Made by a program: the position numbers and the translations under genes. Shown here one piece after another: positions 9,042 to 15,908 of a stretch of DNA of 64,000 nucleotides. The DNA is from Planctomycetota bacterium. Lineage in GTDB: Bacteria > Planctomycetota > UBA1135 > UBA2386. The first letter of the stretch is position 1, and each line of letters opens with the position of its first letter. The notes under the pieces are model-generated. The model worked only from the letters and a program-made list of their open reading frames with translations, was not told where the DNA came from and did not search any database. Location of the stretch: assembly GCA_016713175.1 (NCBI GenBank), contig JADJPQ010000028.1, forward strand, positions 62,001 to 126,000, in the 5' to 3' direction.

Positions 9042-10271
9042 ATGTCGTCCCTGTGGTTGCAGATCGCCCCGCCGTTCGGCCAAGGAGCGCCGCTGGCGGG
9101 CGACGCCGAAGTCGTGATCGTCGGCGCCGGCATCGCCGGCATCAGCGCCGCGTTGCATCTTGCCCGCCTCGGCGTCAGTCCAGTCGTCCTCGACGCCGGC
9201 GTCGTCGCCGGTCGTGCCAGCGGTCGCAATGACGGGCAACTGTTGCTCGGGCTCGGGGAACACTACAACCGGATCGTCGGGCAGTTCGGCGCCGACAAGG
9301 CGCGCCTGCTGTGGTCGTTCATCCGCGACAACAACCGCGGGCTGAAGCAGGCGATCGCCGAGTTCTCGATTCCCTGCGATCTGGTCGCCGACGGCGGCTT
9401 GCGACTGGCCGAGACTGCGCATGAATGGGACGAACTGCAGCAAGCGGCGACGCTGCTGTCCGAGGAAGGGCACCCGCACGAACTGGTCGAACCGGCGCGA
9501 TTGCCGGCGCTGTTTCCCGCCGCGCGCGGCTACTTCGGTGGCCTACGCCTGATCGGCGAAGCGATCGTGCAGCCGGTCGCGATGGTCCGCGGCCTCGCGG
9601 CGGCCGCGGCCAAAGCCGGCGCGCGGATCGTGGAGCACGCCAGGGTCAGCCGCATCGACGGGGCCGCTGGTGACTTCTCAGTGGTGCTCGCCGATGGCCG
9701 CACGGTGAACGCCCAGGCCGTCGTCCATTGCACGTCGACGCTGGCGCGCGAACTCGATCCGACGGGTTTCCTCGGCCGCTCGGTGTGGCCTTTCCGCGGC
9801 CAGGTGCTGGCGACCGACGACCTGCCGGCGGCACTGCGCGAGCAGTTCCCGCCGTACGCGATGTCGAGCAACTTCTGCTACGAGTACTTCCGTGTGCACC
9901 GGCAACGCTTCGTGATCGGCGGCATGCGCTGGTCGGTCAAAGGCGAAGAACTCGGCATCCTCGACGACGATGGTCAGAATCCGCAGGTCACGGTGAACCT
10001 CCTGGACTACGTCCGCAGGCATTTCCCAGCCCTCGCCGGCGTGCCGTTCCCGCATCGGTGGACCGGCATCATGGCCGGTACCGGCGACGGACTGCCGCTG
10101 CTCGGCGCTCTGCCGGGACAGCCGGGCGTGTTCGCGCTGCTGGCATTCAACGGCTACGGGCTCAGCTTCGCGTTCCAGGCCGGGCAATGTCTGGCCGAGA
10201 TGCTCGTCGACGGCACCGCGCGCCACCCGGCGGCGGCGCTCTTTGCACCGCGCAGGCTGCTGGCCCACTGA
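9042..10271 (+). CDS. FAD-dependent amine/amino-acid oxidoreductase (DAO family, PuuB/OrdL-like)
   Basis: A 409-residue flavoenzyme of the D-amino-acid/glycine oxidase fold. The FAD-binding Rossmann motif VVIVGAGIAGISAALHLARLG lies at about 22-42, followed by ASGRNDGQLLLGLG, the position where PuuB-type oxidases carry GRNGGQ. Mid-protein WPFRGQVLATDDLP and the C-terminal MAGTGDGLPLLGALPG (GD..P FAD-ribityl motif, about 350) complete the fold. The likely reaction is oxidation of a secondary or primary amine, passing electrons to oxygen or a quinone; the substrate is not deducible. The ATG at 9042 leaves 28 bp after the DUF1501 gene and avoids a spurious N-terminal extension. Confidence 0.88.
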   Translation: MSSLWLQIAPPFGQGAPLAGDAEVVIVGAGIAGISAALHLARLGVSPVVLDAGVVAGRASGRNDGQLLLGLGEHYNRIVGQFGADKARLLWSFIRDNNRGLKQAIAEFSIPCDLVADGGLRLAETAHEWDELQQAATLLSEEGHPHELVEPARLPALFPAARGYFGGLRLIGEAIVQPVAMVRGLAAAAAKAGARIVEHARVSRIDGAAGDFSVVLADGRTVNAQAVVHCTSTLARELDPTGFLGRSVWPFRGQVLATDDLPAALREQFPPYAMSSNFCYEYFRVHRQRFVIGGMRWSVKGEELGILDDDGQNPQVTVNLLDYVRRHFPALAGVPFPHRWTGIMAGTGDGLPLLGALPGQPGVFALLAFNGYGLSFAFQAGQCLAEMLVDGTARHPAAALFAPRRLLAH

Positions 10272-10354
10272 TCCCCCCGGCCGACACCGGCGCCAACCAA
10301 GTCCTTCACGACTGCTTCGCTACAGCTTCACATCCAGGGCTTGGCTGCCCGTGG

Positions 10355-12232
10355 ATGCACGACGCCGCTGCGGCTGATCTTCGCGATCTGTACACCAGCA
10401 TCGACGAGTTGCTCGGCGAGACCGCTGCCGCGGAGGTGGCCAGAACGAGCGCCATCGGCGCCGCCACCAAAGACCGCCGCGCCAGCGCCCGCAACCTGGC
10501 GCACTATCTGGCCGTCCGTGCCCACGACCTGCGCCCCCTCCAGCTCCGGCTCGCGGCGCTGTCACTGTCGTCGCTCGGCCGCATGGAGGCGGCAGTGCAG
10601 CACACCCTGTGCGGCGTACGCCATGCGCTGCTGGCACTTGCCGGCCACCGCGCCCAACCCGGACCGCCACCGGAACTGCCACCGGATCGCGCCGCCCAGC
10701 TGTTGGCCCAGAACTCGGTTGCCGCCCTCGGCCGTACGCCGGCGGGCCGTACGACCAGGATCATGGTCACCCTGCCGAGCGCGGCCGCGCGCGATCCGCG
10801 GCTGCTGCATGACCTGCTCGCAGCCGGCACCGATCTGGTGCGCATCAATCTGGCGCACGACGACGCCGCCGCCTGGACCGCGATGGTCGGACATCTACGC
10901 ACCGCGATGACGGCCACCGGACGACCCTGTCGGGTCCTCGCCGACCTGCCTGGCCCGAAGCTGCGGACGGGACCATTGCCGCCTGGACCCCAGGTCGTCA
11001 AGTTCCGGCCCGAACGCGATGCGCTGGGTCGCGTCACGGCTCCCGCGACCATCGTGTTCGTCGACCCGGAGCAACAGGTCCCGGGGCCCGGCCTGCCCAT
11101 CCCGGTTTCGGCGCCGCTCGCACCGTTCGCCGCGGTCGACGACGAAATCGTGCTGCGCGACACTCGCGGTCGTCAACGCCGGTTGCCGGTGATCGCCGTC
11201 GGCGGCAACCACGTCATCGCGTCGACCGACCGGACGACCTACTTCGCGACGGACATGCCGGTGCAACTGCGTCGGCAAGGCGCCTCCGTCTGCGAGGTGC
11301 AGGTCGGCCCGCTGCCGGCCCTGCCAGGTGAGATCGAGCTGCAGGTCGGCGATCTGCTGCTGGTCCACGACGGCGCCATTCCCGGAAGCCAGGCAACGCC
11401 CGGCCCCGGCGGCGACCTTCAGCCCGCGAGCATTGGCTGCACGCTGCCGGCGGTATTCGCTGCCGCGCGGGTCGGGCACCGCATCCTGTTCGACGACGGT
11501 CGCTTCGCCGGTACCGTGATCGAGAGCGACGGCCGACAACTGCGCGTTCGGATCACCGAGACGCCGCCCGGCGGCGGTCACCTGCGGGCCGAGAAGGGCA
11601 TCAACCTGCCCGACACCGACCTGCAGACCGCGGCCTTGACCGACTACGACCTCGACTGCCTGGACTGGGTGACCGCGCACGCCGACCTCGTCGGCATGTC
11701 GTTCGTGCATCGGCCGGTCGATGTGCTGCAACTGCAGGAAGAACTGCGACGGCGGGATCGCCCCGAACTCGGGATCGTGCTCAAGATCGAGACCGAACAG
11801 GGATTCCAACACCTGCCCGACCTGCTGTTCGCCGGACTCGCGGGTCCGCCGCTGGGTGTGATGGTGGCCCGCGGCGATCTGGCCGTCGAAGTCGGCTACG
11901 CGCGGCTGGCCGAGGTGCAGGAGGAGATCCTGTGGCTGTGCGAGGCCGCCCACACGCCGGTGATCTGGGCCACGCAGGTGCTCGACGGCATGGCGCGGAG
12001 CGGGGTGCCGTCGCGCGCCGAGGTCACCGACGCGGCGATGGGTGTGCGGGCCGAGTGCGTGATGCTGAACAAGGGCGCGCACATCGTCGACACCGCGTGC
12101 TTCCTCGACGACCTGCTGCATCGCATGCAGGAACACCACCTGAAGAAGCGTTCGCTGCTGCGGCGGTTGCGGGTGGCGGGCCACCCGCTGTCGCCACCGG
12201 CGGCGAATCGAACGGACAATGCGTCCGGGTGA
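10355..12232 (+). CDS. pyruvate-kinase-like protein with long N-terminal extension
   Basis: The TIM-barrel core of pyruvate kinase is plain from about residue 130: RTTIMVTLPS.. with LVRINLAHDD (canonical R-N-S-H site), VLADLPGPKLRTG, the B-domain insertion, EKGINLPDTDL, KIETEQGF (catalytic Lys/Glu), VMVARGDLAVEVGYARL (Mg-binding) and WATQVLDGMARSGVPSRAEVTDAA. Two features are odd. There is an N-terminal helical extension of about 130 residues. The protein stops about 60 residues after the barrel, without the C-terminal allosteric domain of ordinary pyruvate kinases. The active-site residues look kept, but a related phosphotransferase function is possible. The start is the ATG at 10355, 84 bp after the FAD oxidoreductase. 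Confidence 0.82.
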   Translation: MHDAAAADLRDLYTSIDELLGETAAAEVARTSAIGAATKDRRASARNLAHYLAVRAHDLRPLQLRLAALSLSSLGRMEAAVQHTLCGVRHALLALAGHRAQPGPPPELPPDRAAQLLAQNSVAALGRTPAGRTTRIMVTLPSAAARDPRLLHDLLAAGTDLVRINLAHDDAAAWTAMVGHLRTAMTATGRPCRVLADLPGPKLRTGPLPPGPQVVKFRPERDALGRVTAPATIVFVDPEQQVPGPGLPIPVSAPLAPFAAVDDEIVLRDTRGRQRRLPVIAVGGNHVIASTDRTTYFATDMPVQLRRQGASVCEVQVGPLPALPGEIELQVGDLLLVHDGAIPGSQATPGPGGDLQPASIGCTLPAVFAAARVGHRILFDDGRFAGTVIESDGRQLRVRITETPPGGGHLRAEKGINLPDTDLQTAALTDYDLDCLDWVTAHADLVGMSFVHRPVDVLQLQEELRRRDRPELGIVLKIETEQGFQHLPDLLFAGLAGPPLGVMVARGDLAVEVGYARLAEVQEEILWLCEAAHTPVIWATQVLDGMARSGVPSRAEVTDAAMGVRAECVMLNKGAHIVDTACFLDDLLHRMQEHHLKKRSLLRRLRVAGHPLSPPAANRTDNASG

Positions 12233-12302
12233 TGCGACCGGGCGTCCCGTCCGTGGACGTTGCCGCAGCCGCCGGCTCAAGGGCGTGGGGTTTCGCGACG
12301 AC

Positions 12303-12725
12303 ATGCGGGTTGTGGAAGTCAGACCGCATCCCGACCTGTCGAAGATCCTGCCGGTGCCGATACTCCGGCAGACTTCCGACGCGCTGCCGCCGCTGCAGAC
12401 CGTTCGCCCGGTGCAGCAGGGCAAGGACGGCGACGATTGGTTCGTCGACGTGCACAAGCAGCCGGCTGACGAGCCGGATTCCGCCGCGTTCCAGCTCGGG
12501 ATGGTTCGGAAGCTCGCCCGGCGCGTCCAGCAGGAGATCGTCAGGGCCCCCGCGGTTGCCGTCGCCGCGCACGGTGGCCTGGACTCCCTGCGTGCCCAGG
12601 ATGCGTTGGCTGGTCGCAGCGTCGGCCCGGCAAGTGGCCAGGAACACCACCTGCCGAAGTGCCCGCCGTGCCAGCAACCGCAGCGCGCCGGGCGGGCGCG
12701 GGATCACCCGCAGGGCGGCTCGTAG
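12303..12725 (+). CDS. doubtful hypothetical protein in a 500-bp gap
   Basis: The stretch between the pyruvate-kinase-like stop (12232) and tRNA-Arg (12738) holds no recognisable gene. The best candidate is this 140-residue frame, starting MRVVEVRPHPDLSKILPVP and ending at a TAG at 12723-12725. Its third-position GC is high but lower than in the flanking genes. It has no signal peptide, membrane span or motif I recognise, and the last 30 residues are Gln/Pro/Arg-rich. An upstream ATG at 12219 would overlap the previous gene. The opposite strand is also open over the same span, so coding cannot be settled by eye. It may be a remnant next to a tRNA integration target. Confidence 0.25.
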   Translation: MRVVEVRPHPDLSKILPVPILRQTSDALPPLQTVRPVQQGKDGDDWFVDVHKQPADEPDSAAFQLGMVRKLARRVQQEIVRAPAVAVAAHGGLDSLRAQDALAGRSVGPASGQEHHLPKCPPCQQPQRAGRARDHPQGGS

Positions 12726-12737
12726 GTTGAGACCAGT

Positions 12738-12814
12738 TGGCACGCCCACCAGGGATCGAACCTGGGACCGCCGGTTTAGAAAACCGGTGCTCTATCCAAC
12801 TGAGCTATGGGCGC
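12738..12814 (-). tRNA. tRNA-Arg (anticodon TCT)
   Basis: Read on the minus strand it folds as a full cloverleaf. The acceptor GCGCCCA (12814-12808) pairs with TGGGCGT, with a G-U pair at 1-72. The D-arm contains AGCTCAGTTGGATAGAGC. The anticodon stem CCGGT/ACCGG encloses loop TTTCTAA with anticodon TCT, decoding AGA. The T-arm is CCAGG TTCGATC CCTGG. The discriminator is G and a genomic CCA follows at 12740-12738. The first 23 bases are shared with the 3' end of the upstream same-strand coding gene, whose TAG stop lies in the tRNA D-arm. Confidence 0.97.
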
Positions 12815-14081
12815 CTGAGGCCGCCACGATAGCGCCGTTCTTGCGCGCGCTCCACATCCGCAGCAGCGCCGCCACTCCGCCCATCGCCGCGATCGCCACC
12901 AGCGGCCGCAGCGGCACCAGGTACCGCGGATCCGGCAGGAACGCCGAGTAGACGGCCGTCATCACGAGCAGCGACGCCGCGATCGCCCACGCCAGCGGCT
13001 GCGTTCGCCGTTGCCGCCAGCCGGCCAGCGCCCCCAACATCGCCAACGCGACCAGCGGCCAGTGCAGCCACCGCGAAAGCCGGAGGCTCGCCGCGGCCAC
13101 CGGTTGGCGTTCGTACAGCGAGTTGCGAACCTCGTAGACGTAGACCTCGCTGCCCTGCAGGATCGGCCACGACCACAGCCACACCGGCTTCTCGCACAGG
13201 TACCAGACCAGATGCCGCCACGGCCGTTCGCCGAAGCGCTGCGCGAACACCGGCCAGAAGCCCGACCACGACTGGCCGAACGCGGGTTGCTCGGGGTCGA
13301 ACCGGTACGGGAACCCGTACGACTGCGGCGGCCCGAACACCATCCCCGGATAGCTGCCGTGGCTCGCCGACGACACCACGCGTTCGCCACCGGTGCGCGC
13401 CAGTCCGGTCGTCCGGTTGCGGATCTGCCAAGGCAACAGCAGCACGCCGCACGCCGCAACGAACAGCATCGCCCGCCGCCAACCCACCCGCCGCCACAAC
13501 AGCGGCACGGCCAGGACCGCCAGCGGCAGCAACGCCTCGTTGGTCAGGATCGCTGCACCGGCGATGGCCCCGGCGGCCACCGTCGCGCTGCGCCGCCCGC
13601 CAAGTGCCGAAGCCAGCCCGACGAACACCAGCAGCAGCAGCGTCGCCGACAACGTCTCGGTCAGCACATAGGTACAGGCGACGACCAGATGGGGACTCAG
13701 CGCCGTCAGTACCGCCGCGCCCAGCGCCAACGAGAACGGCAACCAGCGCCGCGCCAGCCGGTACGTCAGCGGCACCAGCAGCGTGCCGAGCGCGACCTGC
13801 ACCGCCAGCAACCAACGCTGCCAGTCGGCGCCGCCGAGCAGCCGGCAACCGGCGATCAGGAACGGATAGCCCGGCGACCGGAACGAATCCGGTCGCGGCG
13901 GCGATCCGGGGTCGCAGCCAAGGACACCGTGTTCGACCAGATTCTGCGCCGCCTGCGCATACTGACCGGCATCGGCGCGCAGCGGCTCGACCACCGCGGC
14001 CTGGGCGACGAAGGCCCAACGCAACAGCAACGCCACCGCCACCACGACCGACACCAGCACCGCCCGTTCGCCGCGTTTCAC
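12792..14081 (-). CDS. PMT/ArnT-like membrane glycosyltransferase
   Basis: A 429-residue polytopic membrane protein of the GT39/GT83 (GT-C) fold, which moves sugars from polyprenyl-phosphate donors to lipid or protein acceptors outside the cytoplasmic membrane. TM1 (residues 8-28) is followed by the first periplasmic loop with an acidic DAGQYAQAAQNL motif, the position of the catalytic aspartate in this fold. There are about nine to eleven TM helices, with a periplasmic segment between about 225 and 300 (SASHGSYPGMVFGP). The start at 14081 (MKRGERAVLV) is supported by the clear first TM helix. The frame runs into tRNA-Arg: the last residues (GAHSSVG) and the TAG are encoded by the tRNA's acceptor and D-arm. 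Confidence 0.83.
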   Translation of the reverse strand: MKRGERAVLVSVVVAVALLLRWAFVAQAAVVEPLRADAGQYAQAAQNLVEHGVLGCDPGSPPRPDSFRSPGYPFLIAGCRLLGGADWQRWLLAVQVALGTLLVPLTYRLARRWLPFSLALGAAVLTALSPHLVVACTYVLTETLSATLLLLVFVGLASALGGRRSATVAAGAIAGAAILTNEALLPLAVLAVPLLWRRVGWRRAMLFVAACGVLLLPWQIRNRTTGLARTGGERVVSSASHGSYPGMVFGPPQSYGFPYRFDPEQPAFGQSWSGFWPVFAQRFGERPWRHLVWYLCEKPVWLWSWPILQGSEVYVYEVRNSLYERQPVAAASLRLSRWLHWPLVALAMLGALAGWRQRRTQPLAWAIAASLLVMTAVYSAFLPDPRYLVPLRPLVAIAAMGGVAALLRMWSARKNGAIVAASGAHSSVG

Positions 14082-14161
14082 GGCGATCTCATCGACCGTT
14101 CCGACAGCGCGACGCGAGTCGCTGCACTGGGTCCGGGCTGGACAGCGGCGACCATTGCGCC

Positions 14162-14851
14162 ATGCTGCCGTGGATGCTCGGTCCGGAACTGCAGGCCCTG
14201 GGACAGCTCGGCGACCGCAAGATCGCGACCGTGCTGCTCTGGTGCCTGCTCCTGAGCGCCGTGGTGTTCGTTCTGCTCTGGTCAGGAGTCGCGTGGGCCC
14301 TCGGCTGGCTCGCGGCCTCGGCGCCGGACCTGCCGCTGGCGCTGCTCCACTGGCTCGGGGCCCTGACCGCGCTGGTGCTGACCTGGTTCCTGTTTCCGAT
14401 CGTCATGGTGAGCAGCATCGCGCTGTTCGAGGACCGCGTCGCCGCCGCGGTCGAGGAACGCCACTATCCGGCGCTGCCGCCGGCACCTGGTCTGTCGCTC
14501 CTGGCGACCATCGCCTGCACGCTTCGCCTGCTCGCGTTGTTGAGCGGCTGCAACCTCGTCCTCGTCGTGTTGTGGTTCTTCCCGCCCGCGTATGCCGTGG
14601 GCTACTGGCTGCTGAACGGCTGGCTGCTGGGGCGCTCGACCTTCGAAGCCGTGGCGCTGCGGCGTCTGGACCGCGACGCGACGCGGCGTTTGCGGACGGC
14701 CCATGGCGGCGAACTGCTGGCCGCCGGCATCGTGCTGACGTTCCTGGGCACGATCCCGGTATTGAATCTGCTGGTTCCCGTGGTGGCGATCGCGGCGATG
14801 GTGCATCGGGTCGAGGCCTGGCGGCCGACCGTCATGGTCGTCGCCAGGTGA
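14162..14851 (+). CDS. EI24 / CysZ-like multi-pass membrane protein
   Basis: A 229-residue protein with four to five hydrophobic helices: about 24-50, 58-85, 122-160 and 195-218. The arrangement MLGPELQALGQLGDRKI...LLWCLLLSAVVFVLLW, then EDRVAAAVEERHYPALPPAP, then PPAYAVGYWLLNGWLLGRSTFEAVALRRL matches the EI24 domain family, which includes the sulfate-uptake protein CysZ. In CysZ the family mediates sulfate import; alpha-proteobacterial relatives are uncharacterised, so transport is only a suggestion. It is monocistronic, divergent from the glycosyltransferase gene (80-bp gap) and convergent with the next gene. There is no sulfate-assimilation gene nearby. Confidence 0.75.
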   Translation: MLPWMLGPELQALGQLGDRKIATVLLWCLLLSAVVFVLLWSGVAWALGWLAASAPDLPLALLHWLGALTALVLTWFLFPIVMVSSIALFEDRVAAAVEERHYPALPPAPGLSLLATIACTLRLLALLSGCNLVLVVLWFFPPAYAVGYWLLNGWLLGRSTFEAVALRRLDRDATRRLRTAHGGELLAAGIVLTFLGTIPVLNLLVPVVAIAAMVHRVEAWRPTVMVVAR

Positions 14852-14875
14852 CCCCGGCGCCCCGCTCCGCGCGCT

Positions 14876-15862
14876 TCAAGGCCCGGCGCGCAGTTCGAGC
14901 CCGTTGCTGACCGACGCACCGCGAACGCTGGCGGGATCGAACACGAAGGCCTGCGTGTAGAGGCTCTGGCCGGCGAACGCCTGGCCCGGCATCGTCAGCG
15001 GGAACACCGCCGCGCCGCCGGTGTTGGTCGCCAATCCAGTGCCCAGAATCTCGAACAGGCCGCTGCAACCGGGGAAGCCGAGGAACCCCAGATCGGCCGG
15101 CGTTGGCATGCCGAACGAGGTCCGGTTGTCGATGCCGAACGCCATCACCACCGCTGACGGCGTCGGCGGCAGGTTGTAGAGCCGCAACGGCATCGCGGCG
15201 CCCGGCGTCGTGTCGAAGCTGCCGGTCAGCAGGATCGGCGTGCCGCCGCTGCCATTGCAACCGGTGCCAAAGCGACGCACCGCACCGCCATCCAGCGTCA
15301 GCCGCGCCGAGAACATCAGGCCGCCGGCGCCGCCGGTGTTGCGTTCGTACAGGTACAGCCAGTTCTGCCCCGGCTGCAGCATCGCGCCGACATCGGTGAA
15401 CACCTGGTTGTCGACGAAGTAGTAGCCACCGATGCCATTGCTGCCGGCGACCGGGAGTTCGTTGACGTAGACGCCGGGAACCGTCGGCTCGCCGATGAAG
15501 TCGTCGACCGAGAACTCGAGCCGCAGCACCGCGCTCGTGAACGACTGGCTGACCGTGAACGGGATCGCGTACAGCGCCGTGTAGCTGCCGCCTTGGGTAT
15601 CCATCCACTGCGCCTGCGGATCGCCAGGCAGCTGCAGCGGCCAACCCGCCAACGACGTGCGGACCAACGCCTGCGAGCCCGTGCGGGCCGAGGCGAATTC
15701 GGCCGCGGTCAGCGGGAACGCGAAGGCACCGGCACTGGGCCCCTGCAGGTAGGTGATGTTCGGTTCGAGCTGCCCGGCGGGCACGTTGCCCGAACGCAAC
15801 ACGACGGCTTGGGCGGAGAGAGCTCCCGCGGCGAACGCGAGTACGGCGAGGTGTTGGTGCAT
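14876..15862 (-). CDS. secreted protein of unknown function with C-terminal module
   Basis: I do not recognise a named family. The signal peptide is MHQHLAVLAFAAGALSAQA (cleavage near residue 19). The first two thirds look like a carbohydrate-binding-type beta-sandwich: SFTSAVLRLEFSVDDFIG, PGVYVNELPVAG and QPGQNWLYLYERNTGG alternate as strands of a ligand-binding jelly roll. From about residue 205 (FGTGCNGSGGTPILLTGSF) begins the short beta-rich module shared in style with other secreted proteins of this window, with a Cys pair at PGCSG and a Gly-rich turn. The length is 328. It is separated from the M14 peptidase gene by 46 bp on the same strand, so co-transcription is likely. Confidence 0.72.
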   Translation of the reverse strand: MHQHLAVLAFAAGALSAQAVVLRSGNVPAGQLEPNITYLQGPSAGAFAFPLTAAEFASARTGSQALVRTSLAGWPLQLPGDPQAQWMDTQGGSYTALYAIPFTVSQSFTSAVLRLEFSVDDFIGEPTVPGVYVNELPVAGSNGIGGYYFVDNQVFTDVGAMLQPGQNWLYLYERNTGGAGGLMFSARLTLDGGAVRRFGTGCNGSGGTPILLTGSFDTTPGAAMPLRLYNLPPTPSAVVMAFGIDNRTSFGMPTPADLGFLGFPGCSGLFEILGTGLATNTGGAAVFPLTMPGQAFAGQSLYTQAFVFDPASVRGASVSNGLELRAGP

Positions 15863-15908
15863 GGTGTGAAACGAACGAGAGCACGTCGAGTCTGCGCCGC
15901 CAGCGCCG

